Of a stretch of 64,000 bases of DNA, positions 24,566 to 37,881 are shown one piece after another. The notes under the pieces were generated by a model. The model was not told where the DNA came from. It saw nothing but the letters and a program-made list of their open reading frames with translations, and ran no database searches. This DNA is from Camellia lanceoleosa (lineage: Eukaryota; Streptophyta; Magnoliopsida; Ericales; Theaceae): the NCBI GenBank assembly GCA_025200525.1, contig CM045767.1, positions 116,558,021-116,622,020 of the forward strand, given 5' to 3'. Each line of letters opens with the position of its first letter. Within the stretch, counting starts at the first letter, position 1. The position numbers and the translations under genes are program-made.

Positions 24566-25900
24566 AAACCAAACACGAGGACCGAGGGATGTTTCATACT
24601 TGAAGTGACGAAACGTGCCTCAATCCTCGGTCGCCGACACTCTTGATCCAACATGATAGGATGTGAGACATTCATGTGTTTTCGTGCATTCATTCTATAT
24701 TGATTTGTGCAATTCGGCCTCTTTGGCCATCATGCATCGAAATACGTGATTGATGGCTCGAGAGTCGAGCACTACATTTCTTTGAGTCTCAAACATGATA
24801 AGGGGTGTAGGTGCACAACATTTTCTTGCAAATGTATTGCCATGCCCTTGTTTGTCCTCTACTGCAGCAAAAGGAGCAATCTGTAGGAAGAGATGACTGA
24901 TTGGCTATCTGAAGTGCTGATCGACTAACAATTGTTGGCCGATAGCATAAAAATTGGTCAATGGCTATTGTTCTTTGGCCGATGGCCATATCTCTTGGTC
25001 GATGACCTTTCAGTATGCCCATGGGGTGAATCAGGAGTGATTTGGAGATTTGTGCAGTTTTCAGAGGTGTAAAATAGTGCAAACAGAGGCAACATGAGGC
25101 ATGGCAACGGGTTTCCGAGCGAGGCGATCGAGCATGCATCATTCAATCATTCCGAGGCGAAGCTGTGGCAGCCTCTTTAGTTTCATACTTAGTCTGTTTT
25201 GTAACTTAATTAATTTGCTTAATTAGTTAAGAGTTTTGTAATAATTAATTAGCTAGGGTAGTTAATTAATTAGTTGGTTTGTATTATTCATTCTGACCCT
25301 CCGTTGAGAGGGCGGATTTTGTAATAAGTGTACGTGAGTGTGTGAATGTCTTCCAACCTCATGTCTTTCTCCTTTTTACTTAACCACTTACGATGGTTAG
25401 TTCTAGGTTATATTTTGATTAGCACCCTTATGCTTGCATGTTTGCATTCATTCATCTGTCTTGCATGCACTAGGCTCGGCGCATCATACTAATTGCATTG
25501 TATTTCAATACCAATTTGAATACATGCTAATTGTCGCATCACATATGCCATCTTAGAATAGCTGAGCCTATTTCTAGTTGCATTTTGCATGTGTTGCATT
25601 AGTCATCTTAACATAGCTAGGATCATGCATTGATTACTAACTAGTTATTGTTTTGACTCGGAGTACACTGTAAGTGTTTATGTTTTAGCATTCTTGCATG
25701 AGTGTGAGTGTTGCCATAATAGCATGCTTACCATGAGGCTATTTGCTTAAATGATATAACTGCCTGAGTGCCTGTGGGTGAAGGTTGAATTACTTGAATT
25801 GGAACAATTTATTGAAATGCGAGTTTTAAGCCCACTTGAAGTGACAAAATCATGTTTTCTTAAGCCCACTTGAGGGTGGCAAATCCACGTCTTAGCCTAC

Positions 25901-28900
25901 TGTGGATGCGCCCGCGTGGGGCCTCACGCTACAGTTCGGACTCGATTCGTCACGGTTCTTAATCTGAACCAAAGAGTCCAAATTCGGCAATTCGTTTTGG
26001 AAAACAGATTTTTTGAAAGAAGTGCCAAACATGGACTGCTTTGCTAGATACAAAGTCGCCATCTAAATATTTTATTTTGAGGGAATTTAGGAAACCCTGA
26101 CTCGTTTGCCTAAGGCCATGTGTCCGTCATCAACAAAGTTGCCTCGGCTCGGGAACTTGGGTACGATTGAGGAAGGTCAGCTATGAGCACCCTCGCTTGC
26201 TCGATCAAAGATCGGCCTCTACTAACCATGATATCTTGTTTTGAAAATATTATGCGTTCTTATTCCGATTAATTAGCTAATCTTACTATGTGATGCGCAC
26301 AACACAAAAGTATAGACTAGATCGTCTAATTTGGAACAAAGCATTGCATATCCGCCCATTTGAAAGACAGTTTGAAATTTGTTACCCGCAAGTAGGCTAA
26401 AACACGGATTTTAACGAGTTGTTCCAACTCAAACAATCCAACTTTCACCCACAGACATTCAAGCAGGTTATATCACATAAGCATATAGCCACATGGTAAG
26501 CATGCTATTATGTTAATATTCACACTCATGCGAGATGCTAAAGCATGAAAAGCTTACCGAGTACTCCTAGCTGAAACAAAAGAACTTGTTAGCAATCAAT
26601 GTATGATCCAAGTCCATGTTAAGTGGCTAATGCATCGCATACAAAATGCAACTAGAATAGGCTCAGCTAATCTTAGGATGGCATGTGGAATGCAACAAAT
26701 ATCACGTATTTAACTTAGAATTGAAATACAATGCAGTTAGCATGATGCGCCGAGCCCGGTGCATGTGGTACAAATGAATGGATGCACGCATGCATAGCAT
26801 AAGGATGCTAAATTAAATATGACCTAATACTAACCATCAAAAGCGGGTAAGTAAAAGGGAGAAAGAAGTGGAAGTTGGAAGACACGCACACACACACCCA
26901 CACTTATTATAAATTCGCCCTTGCTCGGAGGGACCAAAAGAATAATACAATTTAATTAACCTACAAGCTAATTAATTAAATTATACAACACTTAACTAAT
27001 TAATGAATCAATTAAGCTACTGAAAATAGTAAAGGGCCTCGGAAAGAGGGATGCACGCGTGCTCGGATTGGCTTCTCCCAGAAATCCAATGTCATGCACA
27101 AGCTGCCTCTGTTTTCCCTACTCTACTCCTCTGAAAATGGCACAATTCCCAAAGAACACTCTCTGAACACTGTGGAACACCACCGGCCAAAGGGAAACAC
27201 CACTGGCCAAAGGTAAGTGGCCATCGACCACAAATGAAGCCATCGGCTATAAATTAATGGCCGGTCGGCACTGAATGAGGTCGGTCAGCCATCTGTGCCT
27301 GCAGAATCCTGCTTTGATAGCAACAGAGGACAAGCAAGGTATGGCAATGCATTTCAAGCAAATGTGTGCACCAACACACCCCTTATCATGTTTATGACTC
27401 AAAGGAGGATGTTCCTTGATTCTCGGACCACCAATCGTGGATTTCAATGCGTGATGGCCCAAGAAGTCAAGGTGTGCATCTTGATTTCAAATGAAATGTA
27501 AACCAAATAAGCACATAAAGGCCCAACCTCTATCACTTGATTTCAAGAGGCAAGGCATGCATGTTCAATGCAATGCACCCTAGGCATGGAAACCAAGTAT
27601 GCGACATGGGAATGCCAACAAGCATGCAAAGTATATAACAAGTATGCAAGCTAATTGAGCATGCAAGATGCAATGCCAACATGCAAATATGCAAAATATA
27701 TGGCATGTTAAGCAATCAAAACAAAGATGAGAATGCATGCCAAATGCACTATGATTCAAGCATGCAACACATGCGATAGGCCAAATATGCAACAACACAC
27801 AAGGCGAGCATGCAACAGCATGCGAACAATGGACTTACACCCAGATGGACAACCCTCTATTATGCCAAAATCAGTGGCTAAATGCTAAGGAAATGAGGGC
27901 CAAAATACACACAAACATGCATGCACACATGGTTCAAAACTTAAACATCAAAGAGAAACTTTTAAGCACACTTAAAAGGGACAAACATGGACTAATGGCA
28001 TGCAAATTAAGCTCTGAAAATCATGCTATAAGAGGTTCCAAACCAACTAAGCAAAGTAAGCATACCATGCAACCAAGCTTAAAGCCTAAGGTTCATCAAA
28101 GAGGCATTGAACTACACTTAGCAAGACCAAACATGGCATGATTTAAGCAACTAAAATCAGAGTTTTAGCATGTTAAAATGAACCTCAAAACCCACTTAGA
28201 TGGCATCTAAATGACTCACACATGGAAGCATACAAAAAAGGCCAAACATGGAGATTACAACCTTTTAAAGCATTAAAGGAGCATCAAATGCAAGCATACA
28301 AGCATACCATGGAGATTGAAATGATGCTATAAGTGGTGCCAAACCACTAAAACAAGCCAAACAATGCATGCTCAACACTCACACACCTGAGGCTAGCAAG
28401 CCAAAATGCAAGGTGGCTATACAAAACATGTCAAGCATGGCCAAAGCAACTAAAAATAGAGCTAAAGCATACTGAAACATACACAAAAGCTTCACAAAGC
28501 TTGGCCAAAATCATGCTAGAACAAGGGTCAAAGCCTAAAGCATGTTAAGGCAAAATATAGCATTGCAAGACAAGTATGCAAGGCATGCATGGTGTGTCTA
28601 AACCAAGTAAAAACAGTGCTATATCATGACAAAATAAGCACAAATAACACTTAATATATGGCCAACATGAACTTAAAAATGGTGCTCACACATGAGGCAA
28701 AAATGACACATTTTGAAGACAACAAGGAGAGGGGATGGTCCTCTCCTTCTTAGGACCTCAAGACACCATCCTCACCACTGAAATCCCTCAAGATTTCAGT
28801 GGTGAGGAGGCCCAAACAATGTTGTCCTGGAGCTCACCAAAATAGCACAAAATGGGGGCCAAACAAGGCCTAAGAGGGGTCAAACAACCCTAAAGCCCAA

Positions 28901-29796
28901 AGCAACCTTAAACAACTATTTTAAGCAAGTAAAAACAAGACTTTTATATGTTACACACAAAGTCTAAAAACAAATTCAAGGTAGGCAAAAGGACTATGCA
29001 AAAATGGGATATTTAAAGGTAAAGTTCTTACCCTTGAAGACCTCCTTCAAGAACAATGCTCCAGCAGCCTCTCCAAGCTTAGATCAACTCAAGAAGTCCA
29101 AGAACAAACCTCTAATGCCTCAGCAACCAAGGGAAGGTGTAATGGTAGGTGTTTATGCACAAAAGTAAGGTTAAACACACCTAAACACACACAAATACAA
29201 AGGGAGAAGGAGATATAGAGATAGATAGATACAAGACTCAAACTCTAATCTCATGACCCTCTGAGAAAAATTTGTAACCCTAGAGGAGGAAGGAGAGGCC
29301 CTCCCTTTATAGAGGATCACTCTTGCAAAGCTTACAAAACAAGCTAAGCAAGAGTGAAATCCCTCCATACACGTGTATGGAGGGGGTGCAAAGTATATGC
29401 CAGCTAGCATAGCTGGCATAAAAATATCTGCAAAAGCAGATGCACAGTGGTCGGCCAGCCAAAAATGGCAAATTGACCAAATACATGGTCGACCGACCAA
29501 AAATAGTGCCGGCCGGCCATCACCAATGGCCGGTGGCAACAAAACAGTGGCTGGTGGCCTCAAGCCATGGCTGGTGAGGTGTGGGGATGGCCAACAAGCC
29601 ATTCCCTTCCCCTCAAAAGCAAAACACAGGTGTTTGGTGCAAAACCAAATACAAAACAGTCGAGTCGAGAGATCCTGAGGCAAGGCGCGTGGCCGAGACC
29701 TCCGGGAGCTCAAGACGAACACAAACACGGATTATCACCGAGTGTTCAAATGGTGACGTCCAAGTCTTGAGGACGGTCAAAAATGGGATGTCTACA
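25901..29796 (-). mobile_element. Second TGTAGA...TCTACA element inserted in reverse into its relative
   Basis: On the minus strand it starts TGTAGACATCCCATTTTTGA (from 29796) and ends near CATCCACA at 25901. A perfect 5-bp duplication CCTAC flanks it (25896-25900, 29797-29801). It aligns end to end, inverted, with the surrounding element, making a near-palindrome several kilobases long. No coding frame. A PBS-like GATGGCGACTTTG lies on the minus strand near 26066. Confidence 0.75.
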
Positions 29797-30367
29797 CCTA
29801 CTTGCGGGTAGTAACTTCAAACCATTTTCAAACAAACAAACATAAGATGTTTTGTTCCAACTTAGGCGATCTAGTCAATACTTGTGTGTTGTGTGCATCA
29901 CATAGTAATTCTAGCTAATAAATCGGAATAAGAACACATGTGTTTTAAAAAACAAGATATCATGTTAGTAAAGGCTGATCTTTGATCGGGCGAGCGGGGG
30001 TGCTCATTGCATGACCTTCCCTTCTTGTACCCAAGTTCTTGAGCCGAGGCAATTTTGGTAATGACAGACACGTGGCCTTAGGCACGAGTCAGGGTTTCCT
30101 AAATTCCCCCAAAACAAAATATTTAGGTGGCGACTCTGTATCTGGCAAAGCAGTCCATGTTTGGCACTTCTTTACAACAATCAGTTTTCCAAAATGATTT
30201 GCCAGATTTGGACTCCTTGGTGATTTATCGGTCTCGCATTGCACTTTGTGGGATTAGATTTAGAACCGTGATATTTGAGTCCGAACTATAGCAGCCTAAT
30301 GAACAAAACGGATTTTTGCGCCATCTCGTGTGCGGAGCCCGGGACGTTAGGGCACATCTACACCTGG

Positions 30368-32379
30368 ACACCTACATATAAATATAAACAGTGAGCTAAA
30401 GCCCAGTGAATAACAAACATGTAAAGGGGTTAAGAATGAATGTCCGTTCATTACTTAAAACATTCGTTTGCATCAATAAATCAGTTATTCAATTAGTGGC
30501 TCATATTTCATGCCATATCAGTCATTTAGAAATCATAACAGTCATACGTGGTACGTCCAATAGCAAAAGCGAAGACAAGAGGTCTTAATAGACCTAACGA
30601 TGGGCTTTATGGCCATCAAAATAGTAAACAGTAGTAGTTCCAAACATTAGAACTGACAGAGATCTCAGAATAAAGATAAGACAAGAATAAAGAAGTTGCT
30701 ATGGATGCCATGAGTATAGTTTACAAATAGGACAAACATTTATTCAGTAAACAATGTCATTTCAGAAAGCAGTACAATCAATCGTTCAAAAATAATTATA
30801 ATTGAACGTATCTTTATAACATTGTTACTCATAGAGTACTGGGCTAAAGACAGGCTAGTCAGCGTCCTCGGGTGCCAACCTTACACAGTTGTAGAACGAA
30901 CACACACACACTAAGTTACACGCTTGGGATTAATAACTTAGCCCTTTAACTTGACTTGGTGTGGTTCTATAACATTATCTTTATTAAGATGCCTTAAACA
31001 TGGCCTAGGAATGCCTAAGATGGGATGAGGATGCAAAGATGTACATTAAAACGGCTTTTCAAAATTTGCTGAAAACAGGGGTCTCGTTCGAGCATGGCTT
31101 TCTCCGCTCGAGCGGACATGCAGACAAAGAGGCTCCGCTCGAGCGTGACTTCCCTCGCTCGAGTGGACTACAAACTCATGAAAAAGTATTAGTTGCACGT
31201 TTTTCACGCTCGATGGACGCTCGATCCACGATCGAGCGTGAGACTCAGACCCTCGCTCGAGCACAGATTACCTCGCTTGAGCGGACTGCAAATCACATGA
31301 ACTTCTGGGCATATGCATTTTACGCTCGAGCGTGACCTTCGACGCTCGAGCGTGAAGTCCTCCGCTCGAGCATGGATAAAAAATCTAGAATTTCTAGATT
31401 GATCCTCAAGCACAAAACTTAACCTCTAAAGCTTCAAATTCGATTTTTCTGGGCTAATTTTCTGGAAAACACTTAGAAACCCATAATACAACATGTTTCA
31501 AAGATTATTTTGTAAAATCAAGTCCAAATGTAAGCCAATTGAACACAATTTCAATGAAACTTTCATGAACAATGTAAGAACATAACATGCAAGAGTTCTT
31601 ATGAATTCTAATGCTCCAAAACATAATCAAATGCAAGATTGAGCTCAAAATCATGGTGAATTCATGGACCACAACTAAAATATGAACATGCATGTGGAAA
31701 TTCTCATGTAAATAATCTCAAAACTCAATGATATGGACATGCATGCACACATTGCTTCTCAATTCAACTCTTTAGGCTATAACTTGACTCTAATTTCCAA
31801 TATTTCCATGAACCATGCAAGTAACAACTTAAATTCATAATTAAAAGGATGAATTCCTACCTTAAGTCTTGAATTCCAAGTATGGTAGCTCAAATATGCA
31901 AGTCCTCTTGAATTCCTCTAAGTTCAAGCCAATTTCTTGATGAAATCAATTCTTCTCCTACTCTCCCTTTCTCACACGGTTTGGTCTAGGAAATGAGATG
32001 AACAAATGATGCCAAACATGAAATCAAACTAATGGCCTAGAAAATGCCCACTAATGGCAAAAGTGTAATTACCTAGGTTCAATTGGTTTAACATTATTTA
32101 ATCTAATCTAATCGTTCCAAATCAAATTTTAATTAAACCTATCATAAAACTCTACAAATCCTAATTAGCATGTAACACTAGTCACTTTCTGATTCGGTCG
32201 CCGATAAGGCCTTCAATTTGCAATTCGAAATTAAAATATGAATAGATCATTCAATGACAAACAGATAGAAATGCAATTAAAGCAACACGCTCATGTAATC
32301 AGTTCAGGATTTCATCTTAATCCATTACTTATCATGCTTAATCACAGTTTAATACTAATCAGAGGTGAGGGTTGTCACA
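30368..32379 (-). repeat. Chromovirus 3' LTR, proximal (U3) piece
   Basis: On the minus strand it begins TGTGACAACCCTCACC at 32379 and matches 37882-39912 of the intact plus-strand LTR, with scattered differences (by eye more than 90% alike). A CTCGAG-rich module lies at about 31085-31375. Confidence 0.9.
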
Positions 32380-32392
32380 GTCTTCCCTCCTT
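32380..32392 (-). other. Polypurine tract of the chromovirus
   Basis: AAGGAGGGAAGAC on the minus strand directly precedes the LTR start TGTGACAACC. This is the usual plus-strand primer site and fixes the orientation of this half. Confidence 0.8.
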
Positions 32393-32462
32393 AAAAAGAG
32401 TTTGGTCCTCCAAACTCGAATTACCTTCATTTTGGACGAACACTAGATCTAGAGGGAACAAT

Positions 32463-34265
32463 TCAAGATATATTCATCATATCGTCTTTCCTTTCCCAAG
32501 TGGCATAAACGCCACCATGGTTCTGCCAATCCACTTTCACTAACAGGATTTCTTTATTCTTCAACTTCTTGATTCGTCGGTTTACGATCTGGATAGGTCG
32601 TTCTTCATAAGTGTAGTCATCACTTAGCACTACACGGGTAGGCTCAATAACATGGAAGGGATCCCGAAGATAATCCCTCAACATTGAAATATGGAAGACA
32701 TTATGCATATGCTCCATTTCAGGAGGAAGCGCTACTTGGTACGCCATTAGATTGATCTTTTCAATGATTTCATACGGCCCAACATATCTCGGTGCTAGCT
32801 TACCCTTAGCCCCAAAACGAGTCTGTCCTTTCATTGGTGTCACTTTAACAAAAACGTGATCACCCACTTCATATTCCCTGTCTCGCCTTCGGACATCCGC
32901 ATAACTTTTCTATCGACTTTGTGCGGTTTTTAATCTTTGTTGAATCAGTTTCACCTTTTCTGTGGTCTCGTGTACAATCTCGGGCCAAAGTAAAGGCCCG
33001 TTTCGAACTTCTGCCCAACAAATAGGAGATCGGCATTTTTTGCCGTATAAAGCCTTGAAAGGTGTCATACCAATGCTCGAATGAAAACTGTTGTTGTAGG
33101 CGAACTCAGCTAAAGGTAAATGGCTTTCCTAATTTCCTTGGAAATCAAGAACACACATACGCAGTAAGTCTTCCAGAGTCTGGATGGTTCTTTCTGATTG
33201 GCCATCTGTCTCAGGATGGTATGCACTACTCAGTCTCAATTCGGTACCCAATGCCGTTTGTAGACTTTGCCAGAATCTCGATGTAAACTTCGAGTCCCTA
33301 TCAGAAACAATAGACACAGGCACTCCATGCAATCTGACAATCTCATCAATATAAATTGTAGCCAATTTGTCCGCATTATAAATTGTTTTGACAAGTAAAA
33401 AGTGAGTCAATCGATCAACAATAACCCAAATTGAGTCCATACCTTTACTAAAGCGAGGTAATCTTACAATGAAATCCATGGTGATATGTTCCTATTTCCA
33501 CTCCAGTATCGGTAAGGGTTGAAGTAAACCTGCGAGTCGTTGATGTTCAGCTTTGACTTGTTGGCAATGTAGGCATTTTGACATAAACTCGGCAATTTCT
33601 TTCTTCATTCCCGGCCACCAGAAATTAAGTTTCAAGTCTTGGTACATTTTTGTATTTCCTGGATGGATGGAAAGTTTTGAATTGTGGCCTTCCTGCAAAA
33701 TTCACCTTTTTCAGTTCAGAATTATTTAGTACGCACAACCTTCCCTAAAATTTCAACACATTGTTTTCAAATTTAAAGTCCGGCCTTGGTTTGGATTCCC
33801 GTTCATTGATGATTTTCTTTAAGAAGTCATCTTGTTGTTGTTTCTCTTTGATCTCTTCAATGAGTGCTGGTTGAGCAGAAATAGCAGCCAATGTTCCACC
33901 TTGTTCTCGTAAGACAATCTCAACTTCAAATTTCTCAAGATCACATAGCAATTCTTTTTGTCCGGTGAGTAAACATGCCAAATTCCCAATTGATTTTCGG
34001 CTAACTGCATTAGCAATGGTATTAGCTTTCCTCAGATGGTACAAAATTTGAAAGTCATAGCCTTTTATCAGTTCTAACCATCTCCGCTGTGTCATGTTCA
34101 ACTCTTTTTGTGTAAAGAAGTATTTTAAACTCTTATGGTCTGTGTACACTTCATATGTTGCCCCATATAGGTAGTGGCGCCAAATTTTCAATGCGAACAC
34201 TACTGCAGCAAGTTCTAAGTCATGAGTCGGGTAGTTCTTTTCATGTGGTCTCAGTTGTTAGAACG
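32463..34265 (-). pseudogene. Chromovirus pol C-terminal half: RNase H end, integrase, chromodomain
   Basis: Reading on the minus strand: RNase H with [19 protein letters not shown] and the family end [11 protein letters not shown]; the integrase HHCC finger (KLSIHPGNTKMYQDLK, CLHCQQVK); the integrase core with D in [10 protein letters not shown] in IVSDRDSKF and E in DGQSERTI, 35 residues apart; then GDHVFVKVTP, HNVFHISMLRDY, and a C-terminal chromodomain (ERPIQIVNRRIKKLKNKE, VDWQNHGGVYATWE). The chromodomain marks a chromovirus, best fit Tekay/Del. Stops at about 32911, 33131 and 33493 replace Gln, Trp and Trp. A stop near 33746 and a frameshift near 33695 add to the damage. Upstream it is cut by the solo LTR at 34271. 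Confidence 0.9.
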
Positions 34266-34270
34266 CATAC

Positions 34271-36628
34271 TATCACGACCCAAACCCGCCCCTATAGGTT
34301 TAGTATCGTAACCGGCCAGTAATCCTTGGACTACCGAAGGCCTCTGAACAGATTAACAAAATTAAGGGACTAGCGGAAGCAAATACATAATTATAGTTGT
34401 CCAATGAGCTGTGCTGACTTATATGAAACAGAATATTTAAAACTTTGTATACATAACCGGTAGTTATACATTATACCTACACACATTACAGTATTTTAAG
34501 TACAACCAACGACAACAAATCAAGTCTTAAATAAACAGAAACCACAGAACTTAAACACAGGACGCTTCGGGAACCTCCACGTGAGACACCATGGTTGGCT
34601 GACAACAGAACACAGATCCAGACAAAAGCCTGCAGGCTCGGGCTCCAGAATGCTCACCTGTACATATATATACACACAATGAGCTAAAGCCCAATGAATA
34701 ACATTAAGGTAAAGGGTTTAGTGAATGAAATTCGAATGTATCATAAGCAGAAAACAGAACAGAGCATAATCATAATCGTTCTCATATCAGAACACAATAA
34801 TGGTACATCCCATAGAACACATCACAGAACGTCTTCCAACTAGAGTAATCGGTTCCGGATACCGATTAAATACATATCACCACAATGAAGTGGCTAACGA
34901 GATCTCGTAAACTTGTATGTCATGGACCCGCATTTTCATGCCGTCCCCCATGACTTAGGACTATCTATGGATGCCATAATAGATTTCAAACTTGGAATAT
35001 TCGTTCACGAAAATAGATATCATTTCAGAAATCAGAACTTATCATATTTCATTTGGAGCATAATTCATATGAACTTATCTTTACAATAACGTTACTCGCA
35101 GTGGTTTCAGTAAGTGGTCAATCAATCCTCGAGTCTTGACCTACAATCATAAAAAAACATAACACAAGCATGTTTTATCATTACACATTCATGTGGCCAA
35201 CACGGCTTAGCTTACATCATATTGATTCTTGTTCTTCCTTAACACATTGCTCAAAACACACTCTTGAATCTCATAACTTAGTACATTCATTCCTTAGTGT
35301 GTTTCTAATTCATAACCTCATTACTATGGCTTAATTAAGGCTTAGGAATGCCTAAGATGCAATGAGGATGCCAAAACACGCCTTGGAACACTTAGGCAAA
35401 TTTTCTGAAAATGAGGTCCACGCTCGAGCGTGGCTTTCCTCGCTCGAGCGGACATGCAGACAATGAAACTCCGCTCCAGCGTGCCTTTCCCCGCTCGAGC
35501 GGACTGTAAACTCTAAAAAGTACTGGATGTAAGATTTTCACGCTTGACGGGCGCTCGACCCAAGCTCAAGCGTGGTGTATGAATTCAAGGTTCACGCTCG
35601 AGCGTGAAAGTCCTCGCTCGTGCGTGGGTCAAATTTTTGGAAAATCCAGATTGACCTCCCAAGCTCAAAACTTGAATTCAACCATCCAAAACACATCTCT
35701 TGGGCCTCAAAACTAGAGATAACATAGTAAACTTGTAAAACATGAAGAATTTAGGATCATTTCATAAAATCATAGCCCAAGAGTTTGTTAAAAACTCACA
35801 ATTTTAACTTAAAACATGATGAATGTTCATGAACATAACATGCATGAATTTTTCTTGTATCACACTTCTCAAAACATGATCAAACACCATGAAACAACTT
35901 GAAACTTGCTGATTTCCCAAAATGAAAATGAATTTCAAACATGCAAGAGAGGATTCATGGAAATCATGCTCAATTTGTAAGAAAATGTACATGCATGCAT
36001 GAATTAACTCTAAATCTTTATTCTAAGCTCAATATATACATCAAACTCATAATCTTGAAGAAATCTCATGTTAAATGACTTAATTACTCAATCTAGAGTT
36101 TGTAATCTTACCTAGAGTCTTGAATTACTCTTGTTCTAGCACAATCTTTGATCAATTCAAGGTATAGCCTTCAATTCTTCTACAATCTCTTCCTTTCTCT
36201 CACTAGAATTGTGCTCCCTCTCTTTCTAAAATGTTTCACCAAATTTTTCCACTCAAGGGATAAAAGAAAATGAGCTCAAAATGAGCTTATGTGTTGGATA
36301 TATAGTTATAATGATATAATGCATTAATTGGGACATTAGGCTAACCAAACACAACCTAATTAATCGTTCTGAATCAATTTTTAATAAAATTTGCTATATG
36401 CTTCTAAAAATTCCAAATAACACATTGACGTAATCAATTTCGGCTTTGGATGCCGATAAGGATTTTGATTTACATCTTATAGTGGAATTCCAAATAGATA
36501 TTTCTATAAGTAACAGATAGAAAGCCAAAATCATACAAAGTGCAGAATAAATACATAATTTGTTTTAATCCTCTCATTAGCATCATTAATTACGAATTAA
36601 TAGCTAATTACGGATCGGGGTTATTACA
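34271..36628 (-). mobile_element. Solo LTR, gypsy-type, inserted in RNase H
   Basis: On the minus strand TGTAATAACCCCGATCCG...GGGTTTGGGTCGTGATA, 2358 bp, flanked by CATAC at 34266-34270 and 36629-36633. Removing it joins KVIAYA to the next RNase H residues. It carries a CTCGAG module at about 35413-35630 and AGCTAAAGCCCAATGAATAA, a word shared with the other gypsy LTRs here. No internal region, hence solo. Confidence 0.88.
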
Positions 36629-36633
36629 CATAC

Positions 36634-37125
36634 GCAATAACTTTACCATTCTGCATTAATACACATCCCAAACCCTTATAAGAAGCATCACTAAAAATAA
36701 TAAATCCATCCGTACTTGCGGGTAGGGTAAGAATTGGTGCAGTCATAAGTCGAGTCTTTAACTCTTGGAAGGCTGATTCTTTCTGATTGGTCCAGTCAAA
36801 TGATATTCGCTTTTGAGTCAATTGAGTCAATGGTATAGCGATTTTGGATAAATCTTTCACAAACCTTCTGTAGTACCCTGCTAAGCCCAAGAAACTCTGG
36901 ACTTCAGTGACATTAGTCGGTCTAGGCTAATTCACCACTGCTTCAATCTTCTGTGGGTCAACTGAAATGCCATCCTTACTAATCACATGTCCTAAAAACA
37001 TCACATTATCAAGCCAAAATTCACACTTTGTTAGTTTTGCATACAATTTTTGTTCTCTTAAGGTCTGTAAAGTAATTCTCGAATGACATTCATGTTCTTC
37101 CTTACTCTTGGAATAAATCAAAATA
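36634..37125 (-). pseudogene. Chromovirus RT C-terminal half and RNase H start
   Basis: On the minus strand the frame opens within the RT active-site codons (HDILIYSKSKEEHE from YxDDILIYSK) and continues ECHSRITLQTLREQKLYAKL, KCEFWLDNVMFLGHV, GLAGYYRRFVKDLSKIA, FIIFSDASYKGLGCVL. TAG at about 36929 replaces the Trp of the WPRPT motif. The first half of the same RT domain lies on the other strand at 37119-37881; the cut is at the catalytic DD motif. Confidence 0.88.
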
Positions 37126-37881
37126 TCATGCTATCATAGACTGTGTAACGAAACAAGTTGTTTTTTGTCCACCTAGATTGCTTGAATTTGTATTTAACGG
37201 AGTTAGTATAGTACTTCCCCTATATCTGATTTCGTCCATGAAAGCATTCAAATTAATCAAAAAGGGATGTAAAGAGTATTTATGTTGCATATTGACTGTA
37301 CCTACTGATATTAAAGCTAATGTGGACAGTATTCCTATAGCCAGAGAATTTCCAGATGTTTTTCCAGATGACTTGCCAGGGGATTTGATTGATGGGGAGA
37401 TTGAGTTCACTATTGAAGTGTTACCGGGGACACAGCCAGTTTCCAAAGCTCTGTACAGAATAGCACCTACCGAATTGAAAGAGTTGAAAATTTAGTTGCA
37501 AGAATTGTTGGATAAGAAGTTCATCAGGCCTAGTACTTCACTGTGGGGTGCACCAGTTCTGTTTGTGAAAAAGAAAGACGGCTCATTAAGACTTTGTATT
37601 GATTACCGTCAATTGAACAAGGTAACATTGAAAAACAAATACCCATTGCCTCGTATTGATGATTTATTTGACCAGTTGCAAGGTGCTCAGGTTTTCTCCA
37701 AAATTGACCTTAGATCCAGATATCACCAATTGAAAGTCAAAACAGAGGACATTGAAAAGACTGCCTTCCGAATGAGGTACGGACATTATGAATTTCTTGT
37801 TATGCCTTTCGAAGTTACTAATGCACCTGTTGCATTTATGAACCTTATGAACAGAATTTTTAAACCATTTCTCGATGAATC
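37119..37881 (+). pseudogene. Chromovirus protease end and RT N-terminal half, inverted relative to the rest of pol
   Basis: The plus-strand frame starts KYHAIIDCVTKQVVF, the direct continuation of the protease fragment that ends at 41914 (VILGMDWLTKYHA). It runs through REFPDVFPDDLPGD, the RT blocks [53 protein letters not shown] and [11 protein letters not shown], and stops at KPFLDESV where an LTR begins at its exact first base (37882). TAG at 37493-37495 replaces a Gln. Only about five codons are missing between this end and the RT half on the other strand. Confidence 0.88.

Larger units (their letters stand above)
22065..30362 (+). mobile_element. Large TGTAGA...TCTACA element, probably a solo LTR, with a nested relative
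   Basis: Starts TTTAGACACCCC (from TGTAGACACCCC) and ends GCACATCTACA. It is flanked by TCTGG (22060-22064) and CCTGG (30363-30367), a 5-bp duplication with one change. Without the nested copy it is about 4.4 kb. It has no coding frame, but many GCATGC and GGCCGATGGCC-like words. A PBS-like GGTGGCGACTCTG lies at 30127. By size and terminal words it could be a Tat/Ogre-type LTR (inference). Confidence 0.72.

Noticed and set aside
24164..24608. Cys/Leu-rich small open frames
   Set aside because: They are translations of the GCATGC tandem repeat, with no start context or signal-peptide layout beyond repeat composition.
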